From Hypericum androsaemum (lineage: Eukaryota > Streptophyta > Magnoliopsida > Malpighiales > Hypericaceae): a DNA stretch of 64,000 nucleotides. A program made the position numbers and the translations under genes. Positions 43,701-54,925 of this stretch are shown in pieces; within the stretch, counting starts at the first letter, position 1; each line of letters starts with the position of its first letter. Under the pieces are notes generated by a model that saw nothing but the letters and a program-made list of their open reading frames with translations, was not told the DNA's origin and searched no databases. The stretch is from positions 14,254,092 to 14,318,091 of the forward strand of contig OZ023190.1 in NCBI GenBank assembly GCA_963995505.1, given 5' to 3'.

Positions 43701-45530
43701 TGTAGGCTAAATCCTCCATCTTGGTCAACGACTCACCCACCAATCTATTCTATATGGAGAGAGGATTGATGTAAGGCGATCCCTTGTCTCCTTTTTTTCC
43801 TTATTGCAGCTGAAGGTCTATAGGCTTTTCTCTTCAAGGCGATTGATTTGGGCTTAGTGGAGGGCATTGAGATCCCGGGCTCTGATCTGAATCTAAGTAT
43901 CTTACAGTTTGCAGATGACACCCTTCTCTTCTCTCATGCTTCCCTGGGGAGTTTGTGTTGCATCAAACTTATCCTGTTGTTGTTTGACCTCGCCTCTGGC
44001 CTTCGGGTGAATCTTGGAAAATCATCTATTATCCCGATCAATGTCAGAGACCCTGAAGTGTTGGAAGCCATTCAGAATTAAGGCTGCTGTGTTTCTCAAT
44101 TGCCTATCAAATACCTGGGGCTCCCTTTGGGCGATAATATGAGAAAGAAGGCTGGATAGAGACCTATTTTGGAGGCTACGATAGGAGGTTGGGGAACTGG
44201 AAGGGTAATCTTCTTTCCTTTGGCAGAAGAGTTACTCTTATCAAGTCTGTTTTATCATATTTACCGACCTATTACCTCTCTTTGTTCTCCATTCCCAAAG
44301 GGGTATGTAATGAGATGGAAAAAAGAATGAGACGATTCTTGTGGTCTGTCAATATCGATGTAGCAAAAGCAGCCTTGATCAAATGGAAAGTTTGCAAGCC
44401 TAAGGACTTGGGTGGATTGGGTTTTGTTTCGATTTCCCTGATGAATTAGTCTCTTCTCTTTAAGTGAATTTGGAATTTCTATACGAATGGGGACTCGCTT
44501 TGGGCCAAAGTTATGGCGGGTCTAAATGCTTTTGTGCCCATTTCTTCTCTCTCATTTCCGATTGGCAAGGCTGGTAGTAATTGTAAGTTTATCTACAACC
44601 TTGCCATGGATGGTGATCGACTTAAAGCAACTTCAGGGATGGCATTCTCTTATGCCTACGAGATGGAGCAGATTCCTTTATTGGGAGGATGTTTAGATTG
44701 GGGATACTCCCCTAAAGGAGATATACGGCCACATATTCATGATTTCTACCCAGAAGAGGGCTAGGATCGAGGAGTGTGGCTCCTGGACTAATGATGGCTG
44801 AAGCTGGTCCCTAATTTGGTGTAAACCACTTCGTGTCTTCGAGGAAGAGCTGGAGTACCACCTGTTGGGATCGATCAGTGTGGTTTGCCTGAACAAAGAT
44901 GAAAATGACAGGTTCATTTGGAGATGGGATGATGCTAGGTTTTCCCCTAATTCTTGGAGGTAAAATCTGGAGGAATCTATCAATGTGTCGAATCCGTTAA
45001 TTGAAGAGCTGAAGAAAGTGTGGACGGGTTCAATCCCGATGAAAGTTGAATGTTTTCTGTGGTTGGCGTTACAAGGTCGTATTCAAACAAGAGATGTCAT
45101 GATTAGAATGAAAAGAATTCAGGCATGGGAAGCGCTATGCCCTTTCTGTTTTGAGTTTGATGAGTCGGCCGAACATCTACTCTTGCTCTGTTCCTTCTCG
45201 CGCTCTATTTGGGATTTTTTCGTAGATAGACGGGGGCTCAAGTGGTGTGGATACAAGTCGATTGATTCGGCTCTTTCGAATTGGTGCGGTTTGCAAAGGG
45301 GTGGAATGTCAGGGAAGGTTTGGTATTCCTTGTTTGAGGCTATTATGTGGATCATTTGGTTACATCGGAATCAAGTGATCTTTGATGAGAAACAATGCGA
45401 TCGGGAGCTTCTCAAATATTCTATCTATCTCCGCACGTGTGAATGGCTTTGATGGTCTCGATCCCTTCGGGATATTGGTAACCAAGATCTTACTCTTTAT
45501 TGGGACTCTTTAAAAATTAGATGAGGTGAG
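40750..45530 (+). mobile_element. Old, heavily mutated LINE retrotransposon
   Basis: A plus-strand LINE relict. The ORF1 C-terminal part begins near 40815 (RRRLDSALVLLSTSSMVKLD). ORF2 runs from 41890 to about 45450. The zinc-finger N-terminal part of ORF1 was not found, so it is probably 5'-truncated. There is no clear poly(A) tail or target duplication, as expected for an old copy. It converges head-on with the minus-strand LINE fragment to its left. Confidence 0.8.
41890..45452 (+). pseudogene. Decayed LINE ORF2 (endonuclease, reverse transcriptase, zf-RVT)
   Basis: Domains appear in order but in shifting frames. The AP-type endonuclease starts MNIISWNLRGANSSIKRTRV; its usual Q-E-T is QKT, and GGDFNAMCDQSER and SRIDRILVS follow. 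Then come LNWGKGGDKNTKFFH and reverse transcriptase pieces: FWPISLIGSLYKIIAKLLAR, QSAFVVGRQI, FKIDFKKAFDCVNW and the catalytic FADD box LQFADDTLLFSHA. The zf-RVT region follows (IPMKVECFLWLALQGRIQTR, LCPFCFEFDESAEHLLLLC). More than ten stops or frame shifts make it inactive. Confidence 0.85.
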
Positions 45531-46799
45531 TTTGTTTGTTCGGGTTAGGTTTGGTCTCTTGTTAGTAGTGTGTTTGTTCGCTGCTAGTGGGAGTAGGCCC
45601 TTTGTTTTGTTTTGGTTTTTCGCAGTAGGCCTTCTGCGATTTGGGAATTTTTAAACCCATGGCAAATTGCAAGAGTTGCGTTACGAGGACGCCCATGGGC
45701 CTACGAGATCGATTTTGTTATTAGGCTGTTGGACCTGATGATTATGTAACCGTAAACCCAGGTTCTTGGGCCTTCGACAAGAGAGGATTTGTTAACCGAA
45801 AAAGCCCTTTTGGCCAAATAGTGAAGAGAAATTTCAAATATTGATACATACAATTATGAATATGTAACAAAAAAATTGACGTTAAAAACGAAAATGGCAA
45901 ATTCATGATTGTGTCACTATGAATTTGCTTACAACTTTGATTTGATTTTTTTATCATCCGTCATCCAAATATTTATTAAGCTAATTATTATAAATTTTGA
46001 TCCGATAAAATATCTATTCCCTAAAATTATCCCAAAAAAATTTAATCAGCTGCAAATGAAATTACTTGCCAATAATATTTTTTAGCTTCTTTGGTTAAGT
46101 AAACGCGGGGCAATTACTAAAAACTAAAAAGCCAGAGGAGGCAGTGGGAAATCACACTCGCCCTCTGGTCAGATCTGGGCCCTGTTTATTAGATTTAGAT
46201 TTAAAACAAACAAGAAAAAATCCCCATTTTCCTTCGCTCGTAAAATAAAATCGCTCCCTCCGTCCCCAAATTGGGCCCTCGCTTTGAGCTATAAACGATT
46301 TCACGGATCCATCTCTTCTCCCACTCTCCTCTTCTCCTAGTCGTTACCGGATCTTCAACAAGGTTCGTTCTCCCTTTTCTCTCTCTGTCTTTTACTCTTA
46401 AGCGTCGAAATGGAGTCTAATCCCCCAGATCTGCTCCGCGAACGATCCTATTGGCCGGCGTAGGGTTTAGAAACGGTGCCGTTCTTCCGATTTGGTGTAA
46501 AATTACTTACAAGCGATTTGGATTTGATCTGTGGTTTTAGCTTGCTATAGGTCGGTTGGATCTGGGCGATACCGTCGGTTTAGGGATCCGATAAGATTGT
46601 CAGTTATTAGGTTCTCTGTGTGCATTTTGTTTAGAATAGAGGAACCGATGCTAGTAGCTGTGGGAGATCGGGATTTTGGTAGATCTTTGTTGCTTAGACT
46701 AGTGGATTTGTTTTTATGTTATTCCGTTTGCGTTTTTGTTCGAATTTGGTCGTAATGTGTGTGAACTTTCGTTGTGTTGGACCAGAAAACTAGCAGGAG
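45531..46799. other. LINE 3' remnant, spacer and coatomer beta leader
   Basis: To about 45780 the sequence is probably LINE 3' UTR or old spacer. An AT-rich spacer follows, then a CT-rich leader (46290-46400) for the coatomer gene. A leader intron is likely between about 46361 (CAACAAG|GTTCG) and 46796 (TAGCAG), ending just before the ATG at 46800. Confidence 0.55.
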
Positions 46800-49700
46800 A
46801 TGGAGAAATCCTGCAGTTTGCTTGTTCACTTTGACAAAGGCTCTGCGGCCATCGCTAATGAGATCAAGGAGGCTCTTGAAGGCCACGACGATGTGGCCAA
46901 GGTCGAGGCGATGAAGAAGGCGATCAGTCTGTTGCTGAATGGTGAGACGCTTCCCCAACTGTTCATCACTATTGTCAGATATGTCTTGCCTTCGGAGGAT
47001 CACACTGTCCAGAAGTTGTTGCTCCTCTACTTGGAGATTATTGACAAGACTGATTCCAAGGGTAGGGTCCTGCCTGAAATGATCTTGATATGTCAGAATC
47101 TGAGGAACAATCTTCAGTCCCCCAATGAGTACATCCGAGGTGTCACTTTGAGGTTTCTTTGCCGGTTAAACGAGACAGAGATAATCGAGCCTCTGATCCC
47201 TTCAGTGTTGCAAAATCTGGAGCATCGGCATCCGTACATTAGGAGGAATGCCGTATTAGCTGTCATGACTATCTATAAGCTCCCTCATGGGGATCAGCTT
47301 CTAATTGATGCTCCGGAAATGATCGAGAAGGTTTTATCAACAGAGCAAGATGCATCTACTAAGCGAAATGCTTTCCTTATGCTCTTCAATTGTGCACAAG
47401 AACGGGCCATTAACTACCTTTTGGTCCATGTCGATAAGGTCCCTGAGTGGGGTGAACTGCTTCAGATGGTTGTTCTGGAATTGATCCGAAAGGTGTGCAG
47501 AACAAACCGAGGTGAGAAAGGAAGGTACATTAAGATCATCATATCCTTGCTGAATGCTCCATCAGCTGCTGTTATTTATGAGTGTGCTAGTACACTTGTT
47601 TCTCTATCATCTGCCCCTACCGCTATCAAGGCTGCTGCCAGTACCTATTGCCAGCTCCTTCAATCTCAGAGTGACAACAATGTCAAGCTCATCGTGCTTG
47701 ATCGCCTGAATGAACTCAAATCTTCTCATAGAGATGTCATGGTTGATATGATTATGGATGTTCTGAGGGCCCTCTCAAGTCCAAATCTTGACATCCGTAG
47801 GAAGACCCTCGATATTGTTCTTGAGTTAATCACCCCACGAAACATCAATGAGGTTGTCCTCATCCTGAAGAAAGAAGTTGTCAAGACTCAGAGTGGAGAG
47901 CTTGAGAAGAATGGAGAATACAGACAAATGCTTATTCAAGCCATTCATTCCTGTGCAGTTAAGTTCCCAGATGTTGCAAGTACAGTTGTTCATCTCTTGA
48001 TGGATTTCCTAGGAGATGGCAACATTGCTTCTGCTCTCGATGTTGCTGTTTTTGTTCGTGAGATTGTGGAAACCAATCCTAAGTTAAGGGTTTCCATCAT
48101 CACAAGGCTGCTGGACACTTTCTACCAGATAAGAGCAGCAAGGGTTTGCTCATGTGCACTTTGGATTATCGGGGAGTACTGTTTGTCCCTCTCTGAAGTT
48201 CAGAATGGCATAAGTACTATCAGTCAGTGTTTGGGAGAGTTACCTTTTTACTCTGTGTTAGAAGAAGGTGAAGCCAATGAAGCCACAAGGATGCCACAAC
48301 AAGCAACTTCAATTACTGTCTCTTCTAGAAGGCCAGCTATTCTTGCAGATGGTACTTATGCAACTCAAAGTGCAGCATCGGAAACTGCATTTTCCCCTCC
48401 AACTATTGTCCAGGGTACATCATCTTCTGGTAATCTAAGATCTCTTCTTCTCACTGGTGACTTCTTCCTTGGAGCAGTTGTTTCATGCACTTTGACAAAA
48501 CTCATTCTGAGATTGGAGGAGGTCCAATCTTCTAAGGCTGAAGTGAATAAAGTTACCACTCAGGCTTTATTGGTTATGGTGGCTATGCTTCAACTGGGGC
48601 AATCTCCTGTTTTGCCACATCCAATAGACAGTGATTCCTATGATAGGATTCTTCTATGCATAAGGATGTTATGTAATACTGGCGATGAAGTTAGGAAGAT
48701 ATGGTTGACGTCATGTCGTCAGAGCTTTGCAAAAATGCTTTCAGAGAAACAGATGAGGGAAACCGAGGAACTGAAGGCAAAGGCCCAAGTTTCTAATGTG
48801 CAGCCTGACGACCTTATCGACTTCTACCACTTGAAGAGTAGGAAGGTAACTACCTGTCCGGCTTCTTTGGTTAAGTACGAGATGTACATGATTTTATCTC
48901 ATAATATTCGTTCATCATGGTCATTTATGTCCTTAAAGTTGTTGTATTCTGCTACTCTGGGTCGGATTTTTCAGATGGTTTGCAAACATGCCCGTTAAAT
49001 CCGTCAATGAACTTGATTGTGACTCTGGTTTTTCAATGTTTAAAAATCTTATCATATTTGATGTCATGTTTTGTATGTATAAGTGGATTGGCTTGCTCGA
49101 GTTCACTGGTGAGGTGATATTTGGCAGTGCATGTGTCTAGACTGGTTTTAAGCTATGCATTTTTTTTAACTTGCTAAAAAACATGAAACCAGGTTTTGCT
49201 TTATATAATAATCTTCCTGGTTTGGGCTCGGGTATAAGTTTTAGTTGTTTTCTTATAACACAACCTTACTTGTGTAGCATACATTTATCGTTTGATCTGA
49301 GTTTCTTATGTACTCTTGATATATGATTATGTTCTTTGCACTCATCCACAGGGAATGAGTCAGTTGGAGTTGGAAGATGAAGTTCAAGATGATCTCAAAC
49401 GTGCGACCGGAGAGTTTGTTAATGATGGGGATGATGCTAATAAGCTTAACCGCATTCTCCAACTAACTGGCTTCAGCGACCCGGTCTATGCAGAAGCATA
49501 TGTGACGGTTCATCACTATGATATTGTGCTTGATGTCACAGTTATCAACCGCACAAAGGAAACTCTCCAAAATTTGTGCTTAGAGTTGGCAACTATGGGA
49601 GACCTTAAGCTCGTTGAGCGACCACAGAACTACACTTTGGCACCAGAGTCAAGCAAGCAAATAAAGGCCAACATCAAGGTGTCATCTACTGAGACTGGAG

Positions 49701-50664
49701 TCATATTTGGCAACATTGTTTACGAGACATCAAATGTGCTTGAACGAACAGTTGTTGTCCTTAATGACATCCACATTGACATTATGGATTATATTTCTCC
49801 GGCAGTTTGCAGTGAAGCAGCATTTAGGACGATGTGGGCAGAGTTTGAATGGGAAAACAAGGTATGCGTTTTGCATTCTCTTAATTTGTTAATTTGTTTT
49901 AGAATGTATGCCTGTCGACGGCAGCACTTGGTTCTTCACTTTTCACATCGTATTAGACAGCAGTGAGTATACAAGCTCTAATAGCAGTTTAGTTGTTCCT
50001 TTTTTTCCTAGAAACGTATAAGACCTGGTCAAATGGTTGGAGCTACCATGAATTAATCAGTACTTCAGTTCTTCTTTAATTTCAGATTTTGATGTGCATG
50101 TCATCCGTAAAGTTCTTCATAAGATCAGTTGGCATAAATTTTCTGATCCTCGTCTCCTCGTTGCAAATAATGTTGCACTTCATGTTTGCCTGAAACTTCT
50201 CATATTGTCTATTAAGTCTTCATTGTTGTTGTGTGTATTTTCAGGTTGCTGTTAATACGGTAATCCAAGATGAGAAGGAGTTCCTTGAGCACATAATCAG
50301 CTCAACTAACATGAAGTGCCTGACTGCACCGTAAGTTGTACTTGAACATGTTATACGGTGCATTTTTGTTGAAATAAGAGATATTTTTTCCCTTTCTTTC
50401 ACGCTCTCCATTATGTTTATTCTGGTCTCCCCGATTATGAATTTCTGGTTGATTTCCAGTTCGGCACTGGATGGGGAGTGTGGATTCCTGGCAGCGAACT
50501 TGTATGCCAAGAGTGTCTTTGGGGAGGATGCCTTGGTAAATGTGAGCATCGAGAAACAGACCGATGCCAAACTCAGTGGGTATATTCGGATAAGAAGCAA
50601 GACCCAGGGGATTGCTCTCAGTTTGGGAGATAAGATCACCCTCAAGCAGAAAGGAGGAAGTTGA
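46800..50664 (+). CDS. COPB: Coatomer subunit beta (beta-COP)
   Basis: Beta-COP is part of the COPI coat that buds vesicles from the Golgi for retrograde transport to the ER. Four exons close in phase and give 948 residues, the usual plant length: 46800-48845, 49352-49861, 50245-50330 and 50460-50664. The adaptin-like N-terminal solenoid (HEAT repeats, about 15-540) includes [40 protein letters not shown] and [18 protein letters not shown] linker (540-660) is followed by the beta-C domain (about 690-820) and the platform/appendage domain (about 825-945), ending [15 protein letters not shown]. Reading through the first intron would give a false 732-residue product; the donor AAG|GTAACT and the acceptor at 49351 restore the family sequence. 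The gene appears intact. Confidence 0.95.
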
Positions 50665-51652
50665 TTCAGATCAGCGAATCATTATTCTTTTATCATACGG
50701 GTAGTTGATAATTGACTTAATTCTGAAGTAATGATGAGTTTTTTTAAAGGGTTGAGTTAATGATAAGTTGAGGAAGATGTTATTGCGACATCTTCCATGT
50801 GTTCCAATCTAACGCAGGTGCCTTCCAGATTCAAAGTGGAGAGATTTCGTGTCGCATTTTTGTTGGTCGTCGTGCCTTGAGAAGTAAGTCATTAGTGAAG
50901 GGATGTCGTGCTTGATGTGAAGCCAACATGCTGCAGTTGAATGCTTCTTAACCCTAGGATTCGCGGCTTTTTCGTTGATGGAAGTTGGGGTTCTTCCCCT
51001 TGTAATGTTTGCTTACAGGTTTCGAGTTATAAGACCCTTAGTGATTGAGAGCATGTTTCAATTCTTTGGTACTCGACGATTTTACATGCAGCTGTTACTT
51101 TAGGATGCCAGATATTCCTAAATGACAACTTTCATTTTGTCTTTACGTTATAAATAAAACGATTCATTAGACTGTCTAGTGCACCAGATGTTTTCTATTG
51201 GTACGTGATGTGACTGGGACATTGGCTTACATGCCAATGCACTTCCATTCCCTCGGTCTATAACTTAGCTTCGGGCGAGGGATACGTGATTTTACAAGTT
51301 GGCTCCTTACTGGCGATTAGTTGTTAGAAGCTCTCGTAGCGTGGTTGGCGCGTTGAGTTCGAGCACTGATGTTGGGAAGCCGATCGTACTGCATCCGCAG
51401 ATCGGCTTTCCAACGTTGCAGTTTCTTTATCCTCGGATCAATTAGCGTGATTAGCGCACAGTAGGATTGGCGTACGAGAACTACTAGTAGTTGTCTCCTT
51501 GGACTTGTCATTTCCCGTTTTACCGGTTTCATGGTGGGACCTTCTCAATCTCTGCAGGTGGGTTCCATCGGCCCATGGCTTGATTAAACTCGGGTCGATC
51601 ATGTTTATTATTTATCCTGGCCCATTTTGGGCAATTGGATTGCGGGGCTACT
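50665..51652. other. 3' UTR of coatomer gene and spacer
   Basis: The likely 3' UTR extends to about 51170 (AATAAAACG near 51153 could serve as a poly(A) signal). The following 480 bases hold no supported gene. Confidence 0.5.
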
Positions 51653-51661
51653 TATTACTTT

Positions 51662-52607
51662 GGGCAAATTACGCTCAAATCTCTGTAGTTTGGTTTTCCT
51701 CCCTCTCGGGTTCCTGCATTTCTAAAATTCATGCTGACGTCTCCCATGTTTGGTTTTAGAAACTCTCGAGTTCCTTGCTGACATCATCAGCTCTTTTTTT
51801 ATTTTTTGTCATAGAAATGACTATTATACCCTTTGCAAAAATAAAAAACTTCGTCTTCTCCAAAACGTGGTCAACCCCGACGACCGTTCAACTGTTCATC
51901 GTCGTCGGTCTGTTCAATCACTCATCGTCGTCGGCCGCTCAACCCTCTCTCTCCTGTCAACCATCGTCGGCCGTTCAATCCTGCTTCCGACGAGCAGTTG
52001 GTTCCCTCTCCGGCTTCTCGTGGCTTCCTCGCGGGTGGAGAAGAAGACGAGGGCTACGTGGGCTTCGCAGAGGATGGAGAGCTCACGGGCAAGGTCGAGA
52101 AGGTCAATGTCGCCGCTTCGAGAAGGTCACCTGGCGGCTGCTCTTGTCCTCGAGGCCCGACGTCGTGGTTGCTACCAAGCTTCTCTTCGCAGGCAAGGTC
52201 GGAGACGAACAGGGGCGAGGAAGAAACCTAAGCAACAAACCAAGGCTAACAATCTCATAATTTCCCGACTCAATTAATCTCATCCCGATTTAATGGAAAG
52301 AGATCCCAAGCCGAGGAAGAAACGAAGGGAATCATCGGCGGGGGACTCCTGAGTGGCCGTTGATGTGGGGGGGGGGGGGGGCTCCGATCCCGGTGGATTT
52401 CTTGGTAGAGGAAGGAAGGATGAGGAGGGTTCCAGACTTTTTTTATTTTGAAGGGTATTACAAAAATGTAAAAAAAAGCTGCTGACATCAGCCAGGGACC
52501 CGAGAGTTTCTAAAATCAAACACGGGGGACATCAGCATGAATTTTAGAAACGCAGGGACCCAGGAGAGAGAAAAATAAAACTACAGGGATCTGAGCATAA
52601 TTTGTCC
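51662..52607. mobile_element. Non-autonomous Mutator-like element with long terminal inverted repeats
   Basis: The ends GGGCAAATTACGCTC (left) and GGACAAATTATGCTC (right, complement) start inverted repeats of about 180-190 bp (51662-51850 and 52428-52607). Exact 9-bp direct repeats TATTACTTT flank it at 51653-51661 and 52608-52616. Long inverted repeats with a 9-bp duplication are typical of MULEs. The interior (51880-52270) is GC-rich and unlike its surroundings, with TCGTCGGCCG(C/T)TCAA repeated three times, and could be captured host sequence (Pack-MULE). There is no transposase. A 15-base G run lies at 52367-52381. Confidence 0.85.
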
Positions 52608-52619
52608 TATTACTTTTGG

Positions 52620-52900
52620 GCAAACCGTCCTATTTTTTTTAAACACAGACCGTCCTTCGAATGTGCCAGTTTTTTTCTCTGAGCGCCTATTTAGTATTTA
52701 CCATATTAACTTGGGAAATTTTTTTTTCAAAAAATGAATTCTCATAAATGACTTTAAACAACTTTACCCGGGAAATTGTTTCACTTTATTTGATAATTTT
52801 TTCAAAACATTTTTTGTATTTAAACCTAAAAAATATTCTCTGAAATTAGACACGTGGTTGGGGGGCAGACTCTAAAGTTCTTCACGACGCAACTAATAAG
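52620..52900. other. Short spacer between MULE and LINE
   Basis: AT-rich sequence without a recognisable feature. Confidence 0.5.
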
Positions 52901-52911
52901 TAATAATCCCA

Positions 52912-54119
52912 TACTTTCCCGGTTGCTCGCCTTTCCTTTCGTGTTCTTGTTCCTTCTTTTCCATGCTTTGTTTCAGATTTGATTAGTCCTCTCACTAGGA
53001 GCTGGAGGGCCTCTTCACGGTAAAATTAGGTTACGAGTTTTTTAAGAAACAACAAGATTTGGTAAGGCATGCTGATTCTTTCTCTATTCTGTTAGATTGT
53101 GCCTTTTGGAAGGAGATTTGGAGTCTTATGGCCCCCTAAGATTCAAATAATTTATTTGGAGATTGGCTAGAAATAGCATTGCAACTGTTGCTAATTTGTT
53201 TAGGCAGAATTTTTCCCGCTCTCCAACTTGTCAAGTTTGTTTCTCGGATGATGAAACAGTTATTCATATGCTTTTTTGGTTGCTCTCACGCTAGAGCTTC
53301 TTAGCATTGCATCCCTTTGGGTTGTATATTTTATCCTAGTATACATAATACTTTTGCTGCTTGGTTGTGTTCTGTCTATAGTACTTTGAATGCTACTAAT
53401 GCTAGTACTCTATTTCTCTTGTTGCTCATATGTGTTGGAGTATTTGAATTTTGAGAAACAAGTTCTTATATGAGCGTGTTATGATTGACCGTGTTGTTTC
53501 TGCGAATCTTGCTTCTCATTATTTCAATGAATATTTGATGGTAATAGGTTCTTCACTGACCAGCATGATGTTGGCTCTGAACAAATTTCGTGGATTGTGC
53601 CTGAAAGGGGGTCCTGAAATTCAATTGTGACGCGTCGTGGATATAGATTTTATCGCTAGCTGGGATTGCTGCAATTGTGCGAAACAACCTTAGACTTGTT
53701 GTTGCATGTGAGAATGAACTGATTTCGGACTCCTCTCTGCTGGAGGCTGAGCTCTATGCCATCGCTTTGGCTATTGATCTTATTGAAAAGGACTTCTCTT
53801 CCGTGGAGTCATGTATTGAAACTGACTGCAACCTGGCGTTCAATTTCATTGATGACTCCAACTCTCAAATCTATTGGGAGATTGAATCTTTGGTCAGAAA
53901 CATTCGTCTCTCGTTTCGGCAATTACCTCAATTTAAACTTAGGTTTATTTCTCGTGTGCATAACGATGTGGCTAATTGGGTTTGCAAACAGGGTATACTA
54001 GATTTAATTTCGTGTAATTGGCTGCTCCATCATCCACTTCAGCTGGATGCACTCTTGCACACGGATTTTTCAACTTGATTAATATAAGATGATGTATGTT
54101 TTCCTCAACAAAAAAAAAA
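52912..54119 (+). mobile_element. 5'-truncated LINE with RNase H domain
   Basis: An 11-bp direct repeat AATAATCCCAT lies at 52901-52911 and 54120-54130, and a poly(A) run lies at 54109-54120. The interior keeps only the 3' part of a LINE. The zf-RVT region (NSIATVANLFRQNFSRSPTC then QVCFSDDETVIHMLFGCSHA, over frame breaks) is near 53140-53290. An RNase H domain follows (53677-54078: LEAELYAIALAIDLIEKDFS, IETDCNLAFNF, ISRVHNDVANWVCKQG). 5' truncation and a poly(A) tail with a short duplication are typical of LINE insertion. Confidence 0.85.
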
Positions 54120-54130
54120 AATAATCCCAT

Positions 54131-54818
54131 CCATTTCCTCCCAACTCATTTCCAACTAGCACCAAACCTAATCCAGAAAATCTGGTCAGGATAGAGACGT
54201 CTCAACAAGAATATATCGGAGGTAATAAGAACGAGGAATGCTTTCCACGTGCAATATGGCATTTAATTGAGTTCACATGCCAAGAACAGTCGCAACCCTA
54301 ACTTACCTTTAGAATATCATAACAAGGAAGATTACATAAAATCGCCGGAATTATCTATAATAGCTAATCTTAGTAGTAAGATACTTAATTTTATTTAAAA
54401 AATTTTGAGTTTAAAACTTAAAAAAATAAAATATCATCTGTTAAAATAGATTTTTAACAATACACAACTTTAAAAATTAGAACTTACATTAAAAAAATTG
54501 CGGCAATTATACGCTCTCGAGGCTATAGCTCGCTAGGAGTTTTAGATGGGGTAAATTTTAGATAGGGCCTTTTGACGAGGAATACCCTCTCTCTTTTTTT
54601 AGAAAGTTAGTTACCCATGTTCTTCGTTACTCGGCTGTTTGAAGCAAAATAAAACTTTAGATCTAGATCCATATCGATAATTCAAAAACCACGTAGAGTT
54701 CCAACTTAACCTAAGCTATATATTTTTTTGGTAGAATTGGTGAGTGCATGGCACTCATTCATTAAAAGACAAAATATTACATAGAGTAGAGTCAGGAAAG
54801 TCATTCCTCAAAAACAAT
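54131..54818. other. Spacer between two LINE insertions
   Basis: AT-rich sequence of about 690 bases with no supported gene. It belonged to the target region before the larger LINE inserted. Confidence 0.5.
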
Positions 54819-54925
54819 AGACAATCATAGACAAAAAAACTCCAAATCACACCAAAAAAAACCCTAGGGACGATAGTTGCTCTCTCTTCTGAGCCGTCAA
54901 TACAAGCACAGACCGGGGCACCGCT

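Noticed and set aside
46800..48998. Coatomer beta as a 732-residue single-exon protein
   Set aside because: Residues after 682 read through an intron; splicing at 48845/49352 restores the conserved appendage domain.
51775..52277. Two overlapping open frames of 161 and 175 codons as genes
   Set aside because: They lie inside the non-autonomous MULE and run into its inverted repeat; there is no recognised domain and no conserved start.
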